A stretch of DNA of 64,000 bases, taken from NCBI RefSeq assembly GCF_020215705.1, contig NZ_JAIWNB010000012.1, forward strand, positions 62,001 to 126,000, given 5' to 3'. Positions within the stretch are counted from its first letter, which is position 1; each line of letters opens with the position of its first letter. The notes under the pieces were generated by a model that worked only from the letters and a program-made list of their open reading frames with translations, made no database searches and was not told the DNA's origin. Source of the stretch: Nonomuraea aurantiaca (GTDB taxonomy: Bacteria > Actinomycetota > Actinomycetes > Streptosporangiales > Streptosporangiaceae). Shown piece after piece: positions 58,668 to 64,000 of this stretch. The translations under genes were made by a program, and so were the position numbers.

Positions 58668-60858
58668 GTGCGCCACGAGGCGCTGTTCTGTTCGGACGGA
58701 GGTGAAAGACCACCGGCGCTTTGCCGTCGTAGCGGCGAGGCGAAAGTTGGAGGCAGCCTGATCCGGGGGTCGCCGGGGAGGGTGGGAGCAGCCTCGACAA
58801 AGTCGGGTCGGTCCAGGACTGCCGGATGGGCCGGGCCCGGTGAACGAGAGGGGAAGGTATACGCGAGGAACCGGTGTCGTTACGCCTCTTCAATTTGAAC
58901 CAGCTCCAATCTGGCAGATATGGGCTGGGTGGCGGTGCGCATCCGCTCGGAAGGGCGGAGAACTTCTGGCCGGATATTGCATGTCTGGGCTGGGAGGCCA
59001 CGGTGAAGGACTACGGCGTAGCCGTGGCGAGGCCGCAGGGGCAGAGCCGGGTGCCTAACCCCACAACCGAACAGCAGTGAACGTGGGAACCGTCCGCGTA
59101 CGTTCCTCATCCGCCCCTCAGCCAGAGGTGCCGGGTGCGGATAGGCGCGGACGCCTGCCGAAGGCGCGGATGGGACGGAGCCGTCGTAGTACTCGGAGCC
59201 GGGGAGAGCCCGGTACAGGGGGAAGGACGGCAGCGTGCCAGTTGAGGAGAAGAGTGCAATGTCCGAAGACGCGCCGGTGAATTCCGGCGCCGTGAGATGG
59301 CCGGATCCCGATTCGGCGTATCTTGCGGTACGGAGGATGCAGATCAAGTTACATCGCTGGGCGGGAGAGGACTTCTCCCGCCGCTTCGGCGACCTGTTCA
59401 ACCTCGTCTACGACCCGGCCTTTCTGGTGCATGCGTGGGAACGTGTCGCATCAAATGCCGGGGCAAGGACGCCGGGGATCGACAGGGTCACGGTGGCCTA
59501 TATCGAGACCCGGATCGGGGTGGAAGAGTTCCTGGACGGCATTCGCAACGCGCTGAAGTGTGGCGGGTTCGAGCCGGTCGAGGTGCGGCAGGTGATGATT
59601 CCCAAGTCGAGCGGCAAACTCCGCAAGCTGGGGATCCCCACGGTCGCCGACCGGGTGGTCCAGGCCAGCCTCAAGGCGGTGCTCGAACCCATCTACGAAG
59701 CGGACTTTCTGCCGTCGTCGTATGGGTTTCGTCCCAACCGGCGAGCACACGACGCCATTTCCGAGATCCATTTCCTCGCGTCCAGCCCTCGGAACTATCA
59801 GTGGGTACTGGAGGCGGACATCACGGCGTGTTTCGACGAGATCGATCACACGGCGCTGATGAGCCGAGTGCGGGGCCGGATCAAAGACAAGCGGGTGTGT
59901 GCCCTGGTGAGGGCGTTCCTCAAGTCCGGGGTCATGACGGCCCTTGGCGAAGCGGACGAGACTGTGGCGGGAACACCCCAGGGCGGGATTCTCTCCCCGC
60001 TGCTGGCCAACATCGCCCTGTCAGCGCTGGACGAACATTTCGACCGGCAATGGCGGGAGATGATGAGCACCGACAAGCGGCGGCGTACGCGCAAAAGAAA
60101 AGGTCTGGGCAATTGGCGGATCGTCCGCTACGCGGATGATTTCGTTCTGATGGTGTCAGGCGATCGACACTGCGCCGAGGCACTGCGCGAGGAGGTGGCA
60201 GGTGTGCTGGCCCCGCTGGGGTTGCGCCTGTCTCCGGAGAAAACCCGTGTCGTTCACGTGGACGATGGCTTCGACTTCCTCGGATTCACCATCCGCAGAC
60301 AGCGGAAAAGAGGAACGGAGAAGTACTTCGTCTACACCAAACCGTCCAAGAAGGCGATTCAGTCGATCAAGGACAAGGTGAAGACAAAGCTGAACAGGTC
60401 AACCCTGCATCTGGACCTGGACAAGCTGTTGATCAGCTTGAACAGGATGATGCAGGGCTGGGCGAACTACTTCAGATATGGGGTGTCGAAACAGGTGTTC
60501 CATGCGGTGGACGACCACGCGTGGCATCGCATCGCCAAGTGGATCCACCACAAGCACTCCCGGCTCAGTTGGAGCGAACTGCGTCGCCGGTTCTGCCGAC
60601 CGGGTACCTGGATAATCGCCCATCACGGTGTCGAGTTCACCGGCGCATCCAGCGTCAAGGTGACCCGCTACCGCTATCGCGGGAGCACCATCCCGACCCC
60701 ATGGACTTCGAGGCCGGCAGCCACCGCGAGCGGTGGCTGACCAGCGGGAAAGGCACGTGGAGCGCCCGATGCCGAGAGATTGGCACGTCGGGTGCGGCGG
60801 GCGGGCCGGGGAAACGGATCAGTCGCGAGGCTGGCACCGCGCCCCGGTCCGACCCGAC
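58668..60858 (+). ncRNA. Group II intron (about 2.19 kb) with a maturase in domain IV
   Basis: The 5' end is GTGCGCC, matching the GUGYG consensus, and the 3' end is AC at 60858; both are fixed by the continuity of the interrupted transposase. A domain V-like helix lies at about 60760-60796, beginning AGCGCCCGATGCC and closing GGCACGTCGGGTGC. The 58668-59258 stretch has no gene and should fold as domains I-III. Domain VI would be in the following 60 bases. The exact class is not assigned. Confidence 0.85.
59259..60740 (+). CDS. ltrA: Group II intron reverse transcriptase/maturase
   Basis: Intron-encoded protein of 493 aa that assists splicing and copies the intron RNA into DNA. RT motifs: IPKSSGKLRKLGIPTVADRV, SYGFRPNRRAHDAI, VLEADITACFDEIDH, GTPQGGILSPLLANIALS and catalytic YADD (291-294). 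The maturase (X) domain follows, with LNRMMQGWANYFRYG. There is no HNH endonuclease after it, so mobility would be endonuclease-independent. The ATG 59259 has GAGGAG 8 bp upstream; a GTG at 59235 is the alternative. The frame is intact, so it may be active. Confidence 0.93.
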   Translation: MSEDAPVNSGAVRWPDPDSAYLAVRRMQIKLHRWAGEDFSRRFGDLFNLVYDPAFLVHAWERVASNAGARTPGIDRVTVAYIETRIGVEEFLDGIRNALKCGGFEPVEVRQVMIPKSSGKLRKLGIPTVADRVVQASLKAVLEPIYEADFLPSSYGFRPNRRAHDAISEIHFLASSPRNYQWVLEADITACFDEIDHTALMSRVRGRIKDKRVCALVRAFLKSGVMTALGEADETVAGTPQGGILSPLLANIALSALDEHFDRQWREMMSTDKRRRTRKRKGLGNWRIVRYADDFVLMVSGDRHCAEALREEVAGVLAPLGLRLSPEKTRVVHVDDGFDFLGFTIRRQRKRGTEKYFVYTKPSKKAIQSIKDKVKTKLNRSTLHLDLDKLLISLNRMMQGWANYFRYGVSKQVFHAVDDHAWHRIAKWIHHKHSRLSWSELRRRFCRPGTWIIAHHGVEFTGASSVKVTRYRYRGSTIPTPWTSRPAATASGG

Positions 60859-61270
60859 CATCCTGGCCTTCATCGACACCGACGAGACCTACCGGCGCGA
60901 CATCAAGCACATTCGCAACCTGCAGCAAGGCCGCCACGACCTGGCCCGCAAGATCTGCCACGGCCGCAAGGGCGAGCTGTACCACCGCTACGAACGGGGT
61001 CTTGAAACCAGCTCGGCGTCCTCGCGCTTGTTCTGAATTGCGCGGTTCTGTGGACGACTGTCTACCTTGACGCCGCCGTCCGCCAGCTCAAGGCCCAGGG
61101 GTGCCCAGTCCGAGACGAGGACATGGCCCGACTCAGCCCGTTCGTGCGCAAGCACCTCGGCGTGCACGGCGCCTATAACTTCCTCCTGCCGGGTCTGGCC
61201 CCCGGCGCCATCCGCGATCTGCGCGACCCCGACGCACCCAACGACGACGAAGAATGAGACCCCCGTGACA

Positions 61271-61432
61271 GACAACGCGGCCGGCTTCTGGTACTGCGGC
61301 GATCTCGCGCAGGGATTGACCTTCGGCGCGGAGGGCGAGGATCGCGCGGCGTTTGTCGGCGTCGACGACGCGGGGGCGGTCCGTGCTGGTCAGGTACGGT
61401 GCGCGGTCGAAGAGCACGAGGGCCAGCCCTTG
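61271..61432 (-). pseudogene. Helix-turn-helix-like gene fragment
   Basis: Minus-strand reading LALVLFDRAPYLTSTDRPRV, then VDADKRRAILALRAEGQSLR, ending EIAA; this resembles the HTH of a recombinase, transposase or replication protein, then degenerates. No start, stop or downstream domain fits. It lies between the Tn3 remnant and the DHFR-family gene. Confidence 0.35.
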
Positions 61433-61437
61433 GGGCC

Positions 61438-61983
61438 TCATTTCTGCATCTCGTAGGTCAGCTTGACGATCTTCGAAAAGGTCTTCACGCCCGCGAGTCT
61501 CAGCTTGGCATCCTGCCCCTCCCGGAAAAATTGCTTCCCACTCCCGGCCATAAAGGGGTAAATCGTGAGGTCGATGACATCGATCAGCTGCTCTCGCAGA
61601 AGAGCCTCCCCGAACTGGCCGTGGCCGAGAAGCAGCAGGTTTCCCCCGTCTTGCCGTTTGAGGCGGGCCACCTCGGCAACGGCATCGCCCCGAACGATGA
61701 TCGAGTTGTTCCAATCAGCCCTCTCCAGCGTCGAGCTGAACACGTACTTCGGGATCGTCGTGAGTCGGTCGGCCCACATCGGCTTGTGGTCTGTGCGACC
61801 GTCATACAGTTCCGCGAACGCTTCGTAGACGCGGCGCCCGAACAGGATCGCGTCGCAGGCCGACAGCAGACCCAGACCGTCCCGCAGATAGGCCTCATCC
61901 TGGTACTCAGCCACTCCCATGCCCACCGGGTCTTCAACGACACCGTCCGCCGAGGTCAGAACGTACTCGATCACTTTCCGCAT
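61438..61983 (-). CDS. Dihydrofolate reductase-family (RibD C-terminal-like) protein
   Basis: NADPH-binding reductase fold of 181 aa, close to the YyaP/YwjB type. Starts MRKVIEYVLTSADGVVEDP, with LLSACDAILFGRRVYEAFAE and GGNLLLLGHGQFGEALL as cofactor and core motifs. GGAGG lies about 9 bp before the ATG. Members are not true folate enzymes; the substrate is unknown. It is 60 bp downstream of the ECF sigma gene and could be its target. Confidence 0.9.
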   Translation of the reverse strand: MRKVIEYVLTSADGVVEDPVGMGVAEYQDEAYLRDGLGLLSACDAILFGRRVYEAFAELYDGRTDHKPMWADRLTTIPKYVFSSTLERADWNNSIIVRGDAVAEVARLKRQDGGNLLLLGHGQFGEALLREQLIDVIDLTIYPFMAGSGKQFFREGQDAKLRLAGVKTFSKIVKLTYEMQK

Positions 61984-62043
61984 AGCGCTAACCCTCCTGA
62001 TTCGGTTACCGCTACCTACGAATGAGAGCCCTCGGACTCATCG

Positions 62044-63003
62044 CTACTGCTCGAAGAGCGCGAACAGCTTTGGATCCCGGTAGACGAGTAGGTGGGACAG
62101 CAGGCCGTCCGCTCCCCCCGTGAGCACATGGAGCGTGTTGGGCTGCACACCGTCGTCGGTGACGTGATAGAGCAGCAGCCCTGGTTGATGATTGGCCGAG
62201 ATGAGACACGTCTGCCAGCGGGCGCCACGCCGGCGGAAGAGGTCTTCCATGAATGCTCGGTACGGAACCCGGCCGCGCAGCCACTGTCGAACTGGCGGCA
62301 TCTCGAAGACGACATCCGCTGTTACCAACTGCTCCAGTGCCTCTGCGTCCCCCGCTTCCAAGGCCCGGGCGTACTGCTCGACCAGTGCGGCTTCGATGCC
62401 TCGTTGCTCAGGGCGGCCATCAGTTCGCGTCTGTGAGAGACGAGCTCGAGCGCGCTGGAGTGCAGAGTTGATCGCAGGTACCGAGGTGCCGAGTGCGGCG
62501 GCAGCGTCGGCCGAGGAGAAACCCAACACCTCACGCAGAATGAAGACCGCACGCTGTTGTGCTGGCAGCGCTTGTAGGAGAGCCGTCAACGCCAACCGGA
62601 CTTCGCTGCCCCGCACCACCGCATCGCCGGTGCCATCCTCGCCCAACCAGCTTGACGGGGCCGGCTGCAGCCACGGGGTGTCGAACCGAGGGACCAGAGG
62701 GGCGCCCATCTCGAATCCGGGATCGCTGAGATCGCGCGGCAGCGTACGGCGGCTCGCGTTCCGAAGTCGATCCACGCAGACATTCCGAGCGATCCGAAAT
62801 ACCCATCCGCTCACGCTCCCTACTTCGGCGTCAAAGTCCCCCCGCGCTCGCCATACCCGCTCAAGCACATCTTGGACGGCGTCTTCAGCATCGAACGGAG
62901 AGCCCAACATCTGATAGCAGAACGCCCACAACTCGCGGTAACGCTCGCCGAGGAAGCCATCCAGGACCTCCGTCCATCCCCTGTCCACAGGGCTAGTATT
63001 CAC
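62044..63003 (-). CDS. ECF sigma factor with C-terminal SnoaL-like domain
   Basis: Sigma-70 family protein of 319 aa. Region 2 with YRELWAFCYQMLGSPFDAED (about residues 22-41), region 4 with LPAQQRAVFILREVLGFSSA and SVPAINSALQRARARL, followed by an NTF2/SnoaL-type domain (about 205-319: VEQYARALEAGDAEALEQLV). Such sigma factors, including the SigG-like and TIGR02960 groups, lack a classical anti-sigma gene and use the tail for control. GTG start at 63003. No anti-sigma gene is adjacent. Confidence 0.92.
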   Translation of the reverse strand: MNTSPVDRGWTEVLDGFLGERYRELWAFCYQMLGSPFDAEDAVQDVLERVWRARGDFDAEVGSVSGWVFRIARNVCVDRLRNASRRTLPRDLSDPGFEMGAPLVPRFDTPWLQPAPSSWLGEDGTGDAVVRGSEVRLALTALLQALPAQQRAVFILREVLGFSSADAAAALGTSVPAINSALQRARARLSQTRTDGRPEQRGIEAALVEQYARALEAGDAEALEQLVTADVVFEMPPVRQWLRGRVPYRAFMEDLFRRRGARWQTCLISANHQPGLLLYHVTDDGVQPNTLHVLTGGADGLLSHLLVYRDPKLFALFEQ

Positions 63004-63800
63004 TCACCGCAACAAGGCCGACGACCACACTCGGACACTCAGGACTCAGCGACTGAGCCACGAGCCCCAGCTCCGTAGGCGTCAACAAGGTTCTGACCCG
63101 CGACAAGGCCCTCCGCTCCCGAACGTGTCCCCGCCAAGCAGTCGATCAAGGGTGTCGGGATTAGAAGGTTTGACGACACCCACGTGAAGGCTGCCGAGAG
63201 GGCCAGAAGAACCCGGACAACAGGGAATGAACCACCCCGCACGGGGTGAGCCGAGTCGCCGTGCGCACCGCACTGGCCGACCCGGTGCCCGCCCCAAGGA
63301 CCCGCTCCCTCAGTCCTGATCGAAAGATGGGCCACCCCCATCCGGACGGTGGACGGCGGTAACTCCGCCCGAGCCCGGCTCGCTATCGCCGTTGGCCGTT
63401 CGGTTGCTGGTCAAGGGCCGGCGCTTGTTCGGCATCGTGGCCTCCTGCCTCCAGAGTCCGCCATGGCGTCCTTTCGCTCAAGAGACCGGTGACCTGCCGG
63501 TTCAACCAGTAGACGTAGGCGCGTCGCGGCCGCGGTTCAGCTGGCCATGAGCTTGCGGTTGGCCGCGCGGGCGGCGGCCAGGTCCTCCTCGCGCATCGTC
63601 GGCGCCGGGCGGCCCACCCTGCAACAGTGGTTGGACGGCGCCAAGCCGGTCCCGGACCCGGACGACCTGGTCGACGCGATCGCCGAGGTGCTGCCCGCCC
63701 ACGGGCCGCTGGCCGATATGAACGATAGTGAACGCCCCACCTGCGCAGCGGCCAGGTGGCGATGATGCCTATCCCCGCCCGGGAGGGAAGGTTGACATGC
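63004..63800. other. Intergenic stretch without a supported gene
   Basis: 797 bp. At 63540-63740 both strands stay open. The plus-strand reading LQQWLDGAKPVPDPDDLVDA and the minus-strand end MREEDLAAARAANRKLMAS both look protein-like, but neither has a start signal or a family I recognise. The rest looks non-coding. Confidence 0.5.
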
Positions 63801-64000
63801 ATGGACTCACCTCAGGAACGCCTATTCCGGTTAGTGCCTGCGACCTTGGCGAGGATCGCCGCGTGGTGCGCATGCCTGATCGTCATCGGCATCGTGGCCC
63901 ACTATGTGTTCGACTTCGTGGCGACGATGCGCATCGTGGCCCTGCCGGTAGCGGTCGCCCTGCTGCTGACCGCGCTGCTGTTCCCGCTCACCCGGCAACT
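63801..64000 (+). CDS. AI-2E-family transporter, N-terminal part (cut by window edge)
   Basis: The ATG at 63801 begins MDSPQERLFRLVPATLARIA. It continues through two hydrophobic segments (CLIVIGIVAHYVF; IVALPVAVALLLTALLFPL), the layout and LLLTALLFPLTR motif of AI-2E/UPF0118 membrane proteins. GGAGGGAAGG lies about 10 bp upstream. The family includes autoinducer and small-molecule exporters, and Na+/H+ antiporters; function here is not deducible from 67 residues. Confidence 0.7.
   Translation, partial: MDSPQERLFRLVPATLARIAAWCACLIVIGIVAHYVFDFVATMRIVALPVAVALLLTALLFPLTRQ

Larger units (their letters stand above)
58458..61257 (+). pseudogene. Tn3-family transposase C-terminus, split by a group II intron and frameshifted
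   Basis: Left part (58458-58667): GKIDLRKIRKHWGAILRVVA and VRAYDVVTMLQRDGHP. Right part (60859-61257): FIDTDETYRRDIKHIRNLQQ, ARKICHGRKGELYHRYERGL and RLSPFVRKHLGVHGAYNF. Joined at 58667/60859, the bases read K-S-L-H-I-L-A-F, the expected continuous Tn3 reading, so the intron sits cleanly inside. Single-base shifts are visible near 58485 (lost base), near 58650 (extra G) and near 61010 (lost A). Only the last roughly 200 of about 1000 residues remain, so the protein is dead. Confidence 0.85.

Noticed and set aside
59297..60139. 280-codon frame inside the maturase gene
   Set aside because: It is the +1/-1 frame of the reverse transcriptase and shows only Arg/Gly-rich shadow sequence.
63537..63765. 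Opposed small frames near the right edge
   Set aside because: Some protein-like character but no ribosome site, no known family and mutual overlap on both strands.

Overview
The window is high-GC actinobacterial chromosomal DNA. The gene content (several LacI and GntR sugar regulators, binding-protein transporters without their own ATPase, RsbV/RsbW-like switch proteins, an F420-type oxidoreductase, many ATGA and GTGA gene overlaps) suggests a soil, Streptosporangiales- or Streptomycetales-type organism. A Nonomuraea-like genus is my guess from overall protein character, not something the sequence proves.

Layout. (1) 1-7568, minus strand: a glycan-use operon (secreted clan-A glycosidase with two carbohydrate-binding domains, GH36 alpha-galactosidase, sugar-binding lipoprotein, permease cut by the window edge) with paired LacI-type operators, plus a LacI regulator. 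(2) 7769-8624: a small anti-anti-sigma/anti-sigma pair separated by a 15-bp tandem repeat. (3) 8795-13245: an Hsp90-like ATPase overlapping a large TPR protein. (4) 13246-15383: ilvE between stretches of gene debris. (5) 15384-21470: divergent sugar-acid locus (ABC importer against GntR, DapA-like aldolase/dehydratase, galactonate-dehydratase-like enzyme). (6) 21624-24303: DUF4429 and DUF2786 genes among transposase remnants and a tRNA 3' fragment. (7) 24304-28759: GntR, CaiB-type CoA-transferase and aldehyde dehydrogenase divergent from glutaryl-CoA dehydrogenase. (8) 28765-39551: a nine-gene minus-strand operon (copper amine oxidase, oligopeptide-type ABC transporter, NylC-like N-terminal-nucleophile hydrolase, PaiB-like FMN protein, C45 acyltransferase) with a divergent LacI regulator and a perfect palindromic operator. 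(9) 39546-46015: two-component system, membrane protein, GH3 glycosidase, frameshifted lipoprotein. (10) 46101-52705: MFS/MarR pair, M4 protease, TPR protein, second MFS, LacI. (11) 52872-58184: NmrA-like, F420-type, haloalkane dehalogenase, VOC and carboxylesterase genes, Lrp regulator. (12) 58406-61432: mobile-element debris in which a group II intron sits inside a decayed Tn3-family transposase gene. (13) 61438-64000: DHFR-family protein, ECF sigma factor with a SnoaL-like tail, and the start of an AI-2E-family membrane protein.

The most interesting functional reading joins blocks 7 and 8. Amide or oligomer uptake, hydrolysis by a NylC-like enzyme, amine oxidation to an aldehyde, aldehyde oxidation, CoA transfer and glutaryl-CoA dehydrogenation would form a continuous route from omega-amino compounds to central metabolism. 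The Hsp90-TPR pair is a second candidate for an undescribed system. No CRISPR array, rRNA, complete tRNA or large biosynthetic assembly line was seen.
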